The notes under the pieces: model-generated
The model's database searches: none
Seen by the model: the letters and a program-made list of their open reading frames with translations, nothing else
Told to the model about the DNA's origin: nothing
Assembly (NCBI GenBank): GCA_015486095.1
Contig: WFSK01000276.1
Location: forward strand, 1 to 8,622
Reading direction: 5' to 3'
Length of the DNA: 8,622 nucleotides
Source: Thermotogae bacterium
Lineage (GTDB): Bacteria > Thermotogota > Thermotogae > B3-G13
Position numbers and translations under genes: made by a program
Part shown: piece after piece, positions 1 through 6,688 of the stretch
Layout: each line of letters starts with the position of its first letter
How positions within the stretch are numbered: the first letter of the stretch is position 1

Positions 1-1131
1 GGGACATACGGTTTTATCTTGGTGATGTACGGAATAGTGGGTTCGAAGATGCTCTTGAGTTTTACACATGGAGTGTTTGTATTTCCTTACATCCTTTCCA
101 TATTGGGAGCCATCACGATAATAGTCCCTAGCTTCGTTGCCATACTTCAGGATGATGCTAAGAGACTTTTGGCGTGGTCTAGCATAGCACAGGTAGGGTA
201 TATAATCCTGGGAATTAGTGTTGGAACGAATTTGGGATTCGTTGGTGGGGTCTTCCATTTCTTTAATCATGCCCTCTTCAAAGCCCTTCTCTTTTTGACT
301 GTAGGAGCAGTAGAATATAGAACAGGAACGAGAGATCTGAATTCACTTGGTGGCTTGATAAAGAGGATGCCTATTACTTTTACCGTAGCTTTGATCGGTG
401 CCTGTGGCTTGATCGGTGTTCCCCTGGCCAATGGTTTTGTTTCCAAATGGTTGATCTACAAGACACTGATCCTCAACTCGCATCCTTTTTTTGCCTTTGC
501 TGCCTTGGTAGGGACTTGGGGAACGATCCTTTACAGCTATAAACTCATCCATAACATCTTTTTAGGGCAGCTCCCTGAAAAGTGGAAGGATGTAGAAGAA
601 GCTTCCATCAGTATGCGCATTCCCACAATGATTCTTGCTGTTCTTGTCATTTTGTTTGGTATACTTCCTGGGATACCTCTTGAACTTATAAATTCGATAG
701 GAACTTCCTGCGGATACAAATCTTTAGGTGTGAATATTTGGGGAATTTCATCGGAAACCGGTGTGTTGAACACTATAAACATATTCGCAGCCATCCTGAT
801 CGCCGGGATCGTCATTTGGATATTCTTCCGCGTGAGAGCGAAACCAAAACTTGTCTTGCAAGATGATAATTATGCTGCGGGAGCATATATTGCTAAGGAA
901 AAATATAATTATACGGTTGATTTTTACGCCCCATTATCTCGTATCTTTTCTCCCTTCCTGGAAAGAGATATAGTGGACGAATTCTACCGAAGGGTGGTCC
1001 AAAATATAAAGGATTTGTGTAGCGGTGTGAGAAAAGTATATACTGGTTATGTTGGGAATTACGTGATGTACATCACTCTATTCCTGGCAACGCTGATCAT
1101 CATTGGAATGATGGGGTGGAGATTATGGTGA
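1..1131 (+). CDS. mbxH: MrpD/NuoN-like cation/proton antiporter subunit of an Mbx-type complex, 5'-truncated by the window
   Basis: The frame is open from base 1, so this is the C-terminal ~376 residues of a protein that is usually ~480-500 residues long. It is a polytopic membrane protein of the proton-conducting family (NuoL/M/N, MrpA/D, MbhH). Motifs seen are DDAKRLLAWSS with its Lys at 160-162, HFFNHALFKALLF with its Lys at 280-282, and NGFVSKW with its Lys at 445-447. These are the buried lysines that carry protons or cations through this fold in complex I. The C-terminal part has hydrophobic segments around 625-690 and 770-830, a hydrophilic stretch at about 840-1060, then a last membrane helix; the lateral helix of MbhH/NuoL-type subunits would lie in this region. 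The stop overlaps the next gene by 7 nt. Family assignment is firm. The Mbx label, rather than Mrp or Nuo, rests on the neighbours. Confidence 0.93.
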   Translation, partial: GTYGFILVMYGIVGSKMLLSFTHGVFVFPYILSILGAITIIVPSFVAILQDDAKRLLAWSSIAQVGYIILGISVGTNLGFVGGVFHFFNHALFKALLFLTVGAVEYRTGTRDLNSLGGLIKRMPITFTVALIGACGLIGVPLANGFVSKWLIYKTLILNSHPFFAFAALVGTWGTILYSYKLIHNIFLGQLPEKWKDVEEASISMRIPTMILAVLVILFGILPGIPLELINSIGTSCGYKSLGVNIWGISSETGVLNTINIFAAILIAGIVIWIFFRVRAKPKLVLQDDNYAAGAYIAKEKYNYTVDFYAPLSRIFSPFLERDIVDEFYRRVVQNIKDLCSGVRKVYTGYVGNYVMYITLFLATLIIIGMMGWRLW

Positions 1132-2018
1132 TAAAGATCGTCGAGATGATCGTCTCTCCAATTCTGGCATTCGTGATCGGAGTATTCTTCCTGGGACTAT
1201 CGAGGAAGATCATGGCAAGGATCCACCGAAGGTATGGACCTCCCATTACTCAACCGATCATCGATATGATCAAACTCTTCTATCAAAAGAGTGTATCACA
1301 TGGAATACTATTCGACCTTGGTGTGGTGCTTTCTTTAACCGGTTCGGTAGTGGTGATTCTGTTCATACCGTTTGGTGGTATGTGCCCTTTGAGTGGTTCG
1401 GGTGGATTACTCGCGATCCTTTATCTTATGCTTTTGGCTCCCTTGGGAATGGCCTTGAGTGGTGGAGAAGGTGCCAATCCAAACATAAGTATCGGGATCT
1501 CTCGTAAATTCATATTGAGTTTGGGTTATGAGGTACCTTTCTTATTCGTTATATTGGCAATTATGACCCATTACAAGACTATTTCCATAGTGGAGATCGT
1601 AAGAGCACAGCAGGGTTTGCATTGGTCGATCTTTTCTTTACCTTTACTCCTATCTGCTATAGCTTATTTCATCATATTGCCAGCTATATTGGGGATAAGA
1701 CCATTCGATATCGTATCTGCACCCCAGGAGATCGCATCTGGACCGATGGTGGAGTACGGTGGAAAGTATCTCGCTTTTGCCTCTATCGATCACGCTCTAC
1801 ACCTCTTTATCGGCATTGCACTCTTCGTAGATCTGTTCTTAGGAGGGGCAAGGGAACCGATTACCTTTTTCATCAAGATGCTGGTGGTGTTCATCATAGG
1901 CCTTTTCATCAACGCTGTTTTTCCACGTTTCAGGATAGAGCAAGCGATAAAGTTCTTGTGGAAATGGCCTACGTTTTTTGCTTTTTTAGGATTGATCGTA
2001 GCGTTAGTAGTTAGATGA
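1125..2018 (+). CDS. mbxM: NuoH/MbhM-like membrane subunit (MbxM)
   Basis: This is the membrane subunit that joins the ion-pumping arm to the peripheral redox arm in complex I and membrane-bound hydrogenases. The 297-residue product has about eight hydrophobic helices. Family signatures are RRYGPPITQPIIDMIKLF near residues 35-52, GYEVPFLF in the middle, and RPFDIVSAPQEIASGP followed by EYGGKY, which carry the conserved acidic residues of the loop facing the large subunit. I chose ATG 1125, preceded by GGGGTG at 1113-1118 and overlapping the upstream stop by 7 nt; GTG 1116 in the same frame would add three residues. Its place before the NuoB-like gene, rather than after the NuoD-like gene, matches mbx rather than mbh gene order as I recall it. 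Family certain; subtype from context. Confidence 0.95.
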   Translation: MVIKIVEMIVSPILAFVIGVFFLGLSRKIMARIHRRYGPPITQPIIDMIKLFYQKSVSHGILFDLGVVLSLTGSVVVILFIPFGGMCPLSGSGGLLAILYLMLLAPLGMALSGGEGANPNISIGISRKFILSLGYEVPFLFVILAIMTHYKTISIVEIVRAQQGLHWSIFSLPLLLSAIAYFIILPAILGIRPFDIVSAPQEIASGPMVEYGGKYLAFASIDHALHLFIGIALFVDLFLGGAREPITFFIKMLVVFIIGLFINAVFPRFRIEQAIKFLWKWPTFFAFLGLIVALVVR

Positions 2019-2030
2019 GGAGGGAAATAG

Positions 2031-2597
2031 ATGGATAGAGGAAAGATCTCGAAATGGTTGAAGTATCCTGAAAAAATGGGACATAAGTATTCCCTGTGGG
2101 CAATATATTTTGCCACGGGTTGTGGAATCATGGAGATACCGCCGGTTTTGACTTCACGATGGGATGCAGAGAGATTTGGGGTACTTCCAGCGGCCACCCC
2201 CCGACAGGCGAATCTGTTCTTGATAACCGGCTACGTATCGGTGAAGACACTCAGACCGATCGTCAGGACTTATGAACTAATGCGGGAGCCAAAATATACC
2301 GTTGGTTTCGGCTCTTGCCCTATAAATGGAGGTATGTATTGGGATTCCTACAACACGATAAAGCGTGTAGATAAATATATTCCGATAGATGGCTGGATCG
2401 CCGGTTGCATGCCGAGACCGGAATCGATATTCATCGCTGTAACCAAACTATGGATGATGATAGACAAAGGCGCTGCAACTGGATATATCAGATATAGAGA
2501 AAATTATCGCTATTATAGAGAGAATCAGGAGAGGATCTTAGGAAAGCTCGATTGGCCACCTCTATATCCCGAGAAGATGGGTGAAGATAATGGATAG
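2031..2597 (+). CDS. mbxJ: NuoB/MbhJ-like small [4Fe-4S] subunit (MbxJ), with only three cysteines
   Basis: This is the peripheral-arm subunit that holds the terminal [4Fe-4S] cluster (N2 in complex I, proximal cluster in hydrogenases) next to the large subunit. The 188-residue product shows TGCGIMEIPP (Cys31), a GSCPINGGMYWD block (Cys96) and AGCMPRPE (Cys126), with the family's YIPID segment between the last two. Complex I has tandem cysteines where Cys31-Gly32 lies, and hydrogenases have a CxxC there. The present protein has no other cysteine, so the usual fourth ligand is missing. A strong Shine-Dalgarno, GAGGAGGG at 2017-2024, sits 6 nt before the ATG and overlaps the previous stop. The C-terminal tail after about residue 150 is rich in Tyr, Arg and Glu. 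Family certain; the state of the cluster is open. Confidence 0.95.
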   Translation: MDRGKISKWLKYPEKMGHKYSLWAIYFATGCGIMEIPPVLTSRWDAERFGVLPAATPRQANLFLITGYVSVKTLRPIVRTYELMREPKYTVGFGSCPINGGMYWDSYNTIKRVDKYIPIDGWIAGCMPRPESIFIAVTKLWMMIDKGAATGYIRYRENYRYYRENQERILGKLDWPPLYPEKMGEDNG

Positions 2598-3087
2598 GGA
2601 AGAAAATTTAAGAGAAGAGATATTATCGGTCTTTAAGAATACTGAGGTATCTTCTCCGAAGAGAAAGAGACTGACTGTGATCACCGAAAAGGCTTTGATC
2701 TCGGAAGTTATGAAGTTTCTGAAGGACAGAGGGTTTAAGCAGTTGTGTGCTATTTCCTGTATCGATTGGATCGAAGAAAAAGAATTCGAATTGATCTATC
2801 ATCTCTCTTCCTTCGAAAGTGGAATTCATGCCATGGTCAAGACGAAGATAGATAGAGAAAATCCTGTGATGAAGAGCATGATACCTGTGTTCACGAATGC
2901 TCAAACCTATGAACGAGAGATCTGGGAGATGTTCGGCGTTCAGTTCGAAGGGAATCCAAGATTAATACCTCTATTTTTAGATAGATGGAGAGATATACCG
3001 CCTTTCAGAAAGGATTTCGATATCAGGGAGTATGTGAAGCGGACGTTCGATGTGATCCCGTCTCTGGAGGAGAAGCAAAATGGATGA
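2590..3087 (+). CDS. mbxK: NuoC/MbhK-like 30-kDa subunit (MbxK)
   Basis: This is the hydrophilic subunit that packs on the NuoB- and NuoD-like subunits and carries no cofactor in complex I. The 165-residue product has the family signature EREIWEMFGVQFEGNP near residues 108-123 and PFRKDF near 138-143, equivalent to the ERExxDxFGxxFxGHP and PLRKDF motifs of the 30-kDa family. I chose ATG 2590, with GGTGA at 2579-2583 spaced 6 nt away and an 8-nt overlap with the previous gene. GTG 2581 is an in-frame alternative adding three residues. The gene is separate from the large subunit here, not fused as in NuoCD or some group 4 hydrogenases, and overlaps it by 8 nt, implying translational coupling. 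Confidence 0.94.
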   Translation: MDREENLREEILSVFKNTEVSSPKRKRLTVITEKALISEVMKFLKDRGFKQLCAISCIDWIEEKEFELIYHLSSFESGIHAMVKTKIDRENPVMKSMIPVFTNAQTYEREIWEMFGVQFEGNPRLIPLFLDRWRDIPPFRKDFDIREYVKRTFDVIPSLEEKQNG

Positions 3088-4183
3088 GAGAGAATTGGAG
3101 CTGTTTTTCGGACCCCAGCATATGGGGATGGTAGGAAATTTCAGCATCACTTTGAAGGTTAGAGGAGATCGGGTAGTTGAAGCCCGTGCAAATCCTGGAT
3201 ATCTTCATCGCGGCTTTGCGAAGATGATGGAATACAGGGTCTGGATACAAAACTTTCCACTCGTGTGCAGGATCAACGTGATGGATCCTGATCCCTATGA
3301 GTTGATCTACGCTATGGGAGTTGAAGAATTAGCGGGAATAGAAGTCCCAGAAAGGGCGAAATACATAAGGACCATCGTTATGGAATTGAGTAGATTGGCT
3401 TCACATCTGGCATGGATCTGGGCATACGGTAACGCACTCGGTTTCGATACGATAGGTCAGTGGAGTATGGGTGATAGAGATTACATCATAGACCTTCTCG
3501 AATTCCTCACGGGTGGAAGGATATATCACATCTACATCTGGCCCGGCGGTGTTCGTCGGGATCTACCGGATGGTTTCGAGGAAAAGACCTTGAAAATATT
3601 GGACACACTCGAGGGACATCTCCCGGAGTACGATGATGTCTTCTTCAACAACAGATTGTTCGTAACACGTGCCAGAGGGGTGGCGAAGATCACGAAGGAA
3701 GAAGCCATAGAGTTGGGGGCCACAGGGCAGGTCTTGCGAGCGACGGGAGTAAAGATGGATATAAGGAAACTCGAACCATATGCGGCGTATCCGTACCTGG
3801 ACTTCGAGATACCCGTAAGAGAAGACGGAGATTCCTACAGCAGAATGATGTTGATCAGAGAAGAGATGGATCAGAGTATATCGATCATAAGACAGTGCTT
3901 TAAGAAAATGCCCAAAGGTCCTGTTTACCACAGGGTTCCTAACCCGTTTAAGTGGAAAGTTCCCAAAGGTGAAACCTATGTGAGGATGGAAAGTGCGAGA
4001 GGAGAATTAGGCCTCTATATGGTGAGTACTGGTGAGGATAAGCCGTATCGAGTGCATTTTAGGCCTCCCTCACTGCCTCACGGTATTCTTATCCTCGAAA
4101 AGTTATTAAAAGGGGCAAGTATTGCCGATGTCGGGCACATCATGATGAGTTTGTACATAGCGGCTCCGGAGGTAGACAGATGA
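3080..4183 (+). CDS. mbxL: NuoD/MbhL-like large subunit (MbxL), without a [NiFe] or quinone site
   Basis: This is the catalytic-type large subunit related to complex I 49-kDa and [NiFe]-hydrogenase large subunits. The 367-residue product has GPQH at 11-14, GYLHRGFAKMMEYR around 40-53, a SRLASHLAW segment near 110, RPPSLPH near 329-335, and ends in EVDR like NuoD. Of the four [NiFe] ligands only Cys63 (VCRIN) remains; Asn66 replaces the second, and the C-terminal IAAPEVDR has no cysteine. The quinone-site His of complex I aligns by eye with Val18, and its Tyr with about Val67. It should therefore be neither hydrogenase nor standard quinone reductase, as expected for Mbx. Shine-Dalgarno GGAGGAG at 3066-3072. 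The stop overlaps the next start as ATGA. Confidence 0.95.
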   Translation: MDERELELFFGPQHMGMVGNFSITLKVRGDRVVEARANPGYLHRGFAKMMEYRVWIQNFPLVCRINVMDPDPYELIYAMGVEELAGIEVPERAKYIRTIVMELSRLASHLAWIWAYGNALGFDTIGQWSMGDRDYIIDLLEFLTGGRIYHIYIWPGGVRRDLPDGFEEKTLKILDTLEGHLPEYDDVFFNNRLFVTRARGVAKITKEEAIELGATGQVLRATGVKMDIRKLEPYAAYPYLDFEIPVREDGDSYSRMMLIREEMDQSISIIRQCFKKMPKGPVYHRVPNPFKWKVPKGETYVRMESARGELGLYMVSTGEDKPYRVHFRPPSLPHGILILEKLLKGASIADVGHIMMSLYIAAPEVDR

Positions 4184-6051
4184 GTGGAAAAAGCACTATC
4201 AAGAAAAATGGGAGTATCTTTTCTCCTTTTAAAGCACTGAAATTCTTGTTCAAAAAACCGCATACCTTGAGATTCCCTTTTGAGCAAAAGGAAGCCTCAC
4301 CGAGATGGAGAGGTTTCCATCTAAACGATTGGGATAAGTGCACGGGTTGTGGTAATTGTGCAGATATTTGCCCCAACAAGGCGATCACGATGGTGAAAGT
4401 ACCTGAGATAGAGGCGAAGCCAGGAAGGAAGAACGAACGGCCACAGATAGACTATGGAAGATGTTGTTACTGTGGATTGTGTGTGGATATCTGCCCGACT
4501 GGTTCCCTTAGATTGGCCAGAGATTACATACATATCGATCACGGGACGAAGAGTTTCACCTTGCTTGCAAAAGATGAGAAGACGGATAAAGAACACTTCG
4601 TCTCTAAGGAAAACTATTCCTTGTTTAACGCGAGTTTGGCTCATCGTATGTCGAATAACGAGGGTTTTGTATCGGATCTGGAGTACTCACTATTCGAGCC
4701 CGAACGCGTTCCTATGCCTCAAGTCCCTGCAGAAGAGAGGAAATTATCTTTTATAGAGCAGGTCATAGGGTACAGTAGAGAAGAAGCGAAGAAAGAGGCG
4801 TCGAGGTGTCTGGAATGCGGACTTTGTGAAGAAGCCTGTCCGGCTCACCTTAAGATCTCCGATTATATAAGGGCTATTTATGAAGATAAGCCAGTCGATG
4901 CCTTGAAGAAGATCTACGAGGATAATCCGATTCCATCGATATGTGGCAGGATATGTATGAAACCCTGTGAGGATGTTTGTTCGATCGGTGTAAGGGGGGA
5001 ACCTCTGGCGATCAGATGGTTGAAGAGATATGCTGCCGATGTCGTTGAGGATTATGTATCCGCACTGAACATAAAACCTGGTAAACCTACCGGTAAGAGA
5101 GTTGCCGTTATAGGTGCAGGTCCCGCGGGTTTGTCGGTGGCTTATTTCCTGAGGCTCAAAGGGCATGATGTAACGGTCTTCGATTCTCTGCCCGGTGGAG
5201 GCGGAATGATGAGAATAGGGCCACCGCCTTACAGGCTACCGGTCGAAAGCATAGACAAAGATGTGAATTACATCGCCTCTTTGGGAGTGGAATTTAGATT
5301 TAACACGACCATAGGAAAGGATGTGTTGTTTGAAGATCTCTTAAGGGATTACGATGCGGTCTTTTTGGGAATAGGAACTACTGTAAGCCGTTCCACAAGA
5401 GTTAAGAATGCCGATAAGGCTATGTTAGCACTCGATTTCTTGAAGAACAACAAGATCGGAAAGGGAGTAAAGATTGGGAGAGAAGTGATCGTCATCGGTG
5501 GAGGAAACGTGGCCATGGACGTGGCGAGAGAATCCATACGCTTGCAACACATCCAATATCCAGGAGAAAAGACGGTTACGAAGACAGTCTCTTTGGAGGA
5601 TTGGGACGAGATGCCAGCGACTAAAGAAGAAATAGAAGAGGCCAAAGAAGAAGGTGTCGTGTTCAATCCCGCCTGGGGACCAAAAGAGATAAGGATCGAT
5701 GAGGAAGGGAATATAAAAGGGCTTCAGTGTGTAAAGGTTAAATCTGTATTCGATGAGCAGGGAAGATTCCATCCAACATTTTACGAAGACAAGGAGATGT
5801 TCTTAGAAGGGGATATGGTCATCGAAGCGATCGGTCAGGCACCCGACTTCTCATTCATACCGGATGAGATGATGAAGAAACTCGAATTTACCCCGAGGAG
5901 AAAGGTGAAGGTCGATGAGAATGGACAAACATCCATACCAAAGGTCTTTGCGGGTGGAGATATTGTAAACCTCAATCTGAACGCGATAACGGCTATCGCA
6001 GACGCGAAGGTTGCTGCGGAGGGGATCGACAAGCTCTTGTCCTCGAAATGA
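4180..6051 (+). CDS. NuoI/MbhN-like 2x[4Fe-4S] subunit fused to an NfnB/GltD-type FAD-NAD(P) oxidoreductase
   Basis: Two enzymes are joined in one 623-residue chain. Residues 1-115 are the NuoI-like subunit: a basic amphipathic start (FKALKFLFKKP), then CxxCxxCxxxC sets at Cys54/57/60/64 and Cys95/98/101/105. Residues of about 175-620 are a complete NfnB/GltD flavoprotein: Cys210/213/216/220 and Cys255/259/263/267 for two more clusters, FAD motif VIGAGPAG (310-317), nucleotide motif VIGGGNVAMD (438-447), DEMPA (476-480), AIGQAPD (550-556) and FAGGDI (590-595). The protein should lead electrons between a pyridine nucleotide on FAD and the NuoB-like cluster, taking the place of NuoEFG. It is last in the operon, with Shine-Dalgarno GGAGGT at 4168-4173. 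No NfnA partner is in the window. The usual Arg-Arg before the EMPA motif is absent, which favours NAD(H) over NADP(H) (inference). The reading frame runs intact across the junction. Confidence 0.93.
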   Translation: MSGKSTIKKNGSIFSPFKALKFLFKKPHTLRFPFEQKEASPRWRGFHLNDWDKCTGCGNCADICPNKAITMVKVPEIEAKPGRKNERPQIDYGRCCYCGLCVDICPTGSLRLARDYIHIDHGTKSFTLLAKDEKTDKEHFVSKENYSLFNASLAHRMSNNEGFVSDLEYSLFEPERVPMPQVPAEERKLSFIEQVIGYSREEAKKEASRCLECGLCEEACPAHLKISDYIRAIYEDKPVDALKKIYEDNPIPSICGRICMKPCEDVCSIGVRGEPLAIRWLKRYAADVVEDYVSALNIKPGKPTGKRVAVIGAGPAGLSVAYFLRLKGHDVTVFDSLPGGGGMMRIGPPPYRLPVESIDKDVNYIASLGVEFRFNTTIGKDVLFEDLLRDYDAVFLGIGTTVSRSTRVKNADKAMLALDFLKNNKIGKGVKIGREVIVIGGGNVAMDVARESIRLQHIQYPGEKTVTKTVSLEDWDEMPATKEEIEEAKEEGVVFNPAWGPKEIRIDEEGNIKGLQCVKVKSVFDEQGRFHPTFYEDKEMFLEGDMVIEAIGQAPDFSFIPDEMMKKLEFTPRRKVKVDENGQTSIPKVFAGGDIVNLNLNAITAIADAKVAAEGIDKLLSSK

Positions 6052-6122
6052 GTTCCAAATTTTATGTGTACCAGTTTTTTATTCTTTTTTCGCAAAATTT
6101 GTGAAATTTTTCTCTTATAGTA

Positions 6123-6151
6123 TTGACAAATGTAAGTATATACGATAGAAT
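6123..6151 (+). promoter_or_regulatory. Strong sigma-A-type promoter for the AhpD-like gene
   Basis: A perfect -35 TTGACA (6123-6128) is separated by 17 nt from TAGAAT (6146-6151), a 5/6 match to the -10 consensus. Predicted transcription start is near 6158, leaving a ~50-nt leader before the Shine-Dalgarno. The 45 bases upstream are strongly A/T-rich, with T runs at 6075-6090, and could serve as an UP element. This promoter separates the downstream gene from the large operon ending at 6051. Confidence 0.8.
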
Positions 6152-6207
6152 AGAGATGCAGATGTGTAGAGATTGCTATATAACTACAAAGAAAGGAGGC
6201 GAATTAT

Positions 6208-6561
6208 ATGACACCACTTGCAGCGGATATGAAACATTATTTAGAGCAATTTCAGGACCTCTTGAAAAAGGCGGGAGAATTGGAACCAGGCTACGCAAAT
6301 GCCCTTATGGAATTCGTGAAACAAGCGGAGAAACCAGGAGCCTTATCCACAAAAGTGAAAGAACTCATTTCCATTGCTTTGGGGATAACGGCGCATTGTC
6401 CATTCTGCATAGCCTTTCACGTAAACAATGCGATCAAAGAAGGGGCAACGAAACAGGAGATCTGTGAGGCAGGTCTTGTGGCAGGACTCATGGGTGGTGG
6501 TCCAGCAGTTGCCTATCTGAGATATCTGCTCGATGCCTGCGATCAGTTCGGCGCGAAGTGA
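6208..6561 (+). CDS. AhpD/carboxymuconolactone decarboxylase-family protein with CxxC redox site
   Basis: The 117-residue product is a full-length, all-helical member of the CMD/AhpD-like family, which forms oligomers in the cytoplasm. Residues 51-71 carry the family core: KELISIALGI followed by HCPFCIAFH, with Cys64, Cys67 and His71 in the CxxCxxxH arrangement of AhpD-like thiol peroxidase partners. The C-terminal AGLVAGLMGGGPAVAY helix pair is also typical. Members of this kind reduce peroxides or disulfides, or act as thiol carriers; true decarboxylases lack the CxxC. An ideal Shine-Dalgarno, AAAGGAGG at 6192-6199, lies 8 nt before the ATG and follows a near-consensus promoter, so strong expression is expected. 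The gene ends before a long hairpin and next to a dihydrolipoamide dehydrogenase, a possible reductase for it. The family is sure; substrate unknown. Confidence 0.93.
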   Translation: MTPLAADMKHYLEQFQDLLKKAGELEPGYANALMEFVKQAEKPGALSTKVKELISIALGITAHCPFCIAFHVNNAIKEGATKQEICEAGLVAGLMGGGPAVAYLRYLLDACDQFGAK

Positions 6562-6580
6562 GATTCTCTTTCGTTACACA

Positions 6581-6620
6581 AAAGATGTTTGTGAACACGG
6601 CTATGTTTACAAACATCTTT
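6581..6620 (+). terminator. Long hairpin between the AhpD-like gene and lpdA, probable terminator
   Basis: AAAGATGTTTGT (6581-6592) pairs perfectly with ACAAACATCTTT (6609-6620). The stem extends inward by five more pairs, one a G-U, to a 6-nt loop CGGCTA (6598-6603). It begins 20 nt after the AhpD-like stop. The following bases, CTCGTTTATA, give only a weak T tract, so termination may be partial or rely on the T run inside the 3' arm. The A-rich 5' arm means it could work on either strand. It could also be a regulator-binding dyad. Confidence 0.6.
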
Positions 6621-6688
6621 CTCGTTTATATGGTATATTATTTACATCCGGGATATATAGATAATTCTATTGTGGGAGGTCTTGTAAG

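Noticed and set aside
343..815. Antisense open frames over the antiporter gene
   Set aside because: They lie opposite a conserved membrane-protein gene, have no recognisable domain and no ribosome site; they are shadows of its codon pattern.
3080..4183. Annotation as a [NiFe]-hydrogenase large subunit
   Set aside because: Three of four metal-binding cysteines are missing, so hydrogen chemistry at a [NiFe] centre is not possible.
6028..6041. GACAAG/CTTGTC inverted repeat at the end of the fusion gene, considered as an operon terminator
   Set aside because: It lies inside the coding region, has only a 2- to 4-base loop, and no T tract follows directly; the T runs begin more than 30 bases later.
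4804..6051. Annotation as the small subunit of glutamate synthase
   Set aside because: The domain is of that family, but it is fused to a NuoI-like subunit and sits in an Mbx operon with no large glutamate synthase gene in view.
6094..6110. AAAATTT/AAATTTT hairpin after the operon
   Set aside because: The stem is pure A/T with a 3-base loop and would be unstable, especially in a thermophile; the A/T-rich DNA is better explained as promoter-upstream sequence.
6123..6467. Open frame of 114 codons starting at a TTG
   Set aside because: Its start is the -35 box of the AhpD-gene promoter, and most of it overlaps the well-supported AhpD-like gene in another frame.
6606..6665. Promoter for lpdA from TTTACA-like -35 and TATATT or GATAAT -10 elements
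   Set aside because: The possible pairs have spacers of 13 or 22 nt, outside the usual 16-18, so I could not support a specific promoter.
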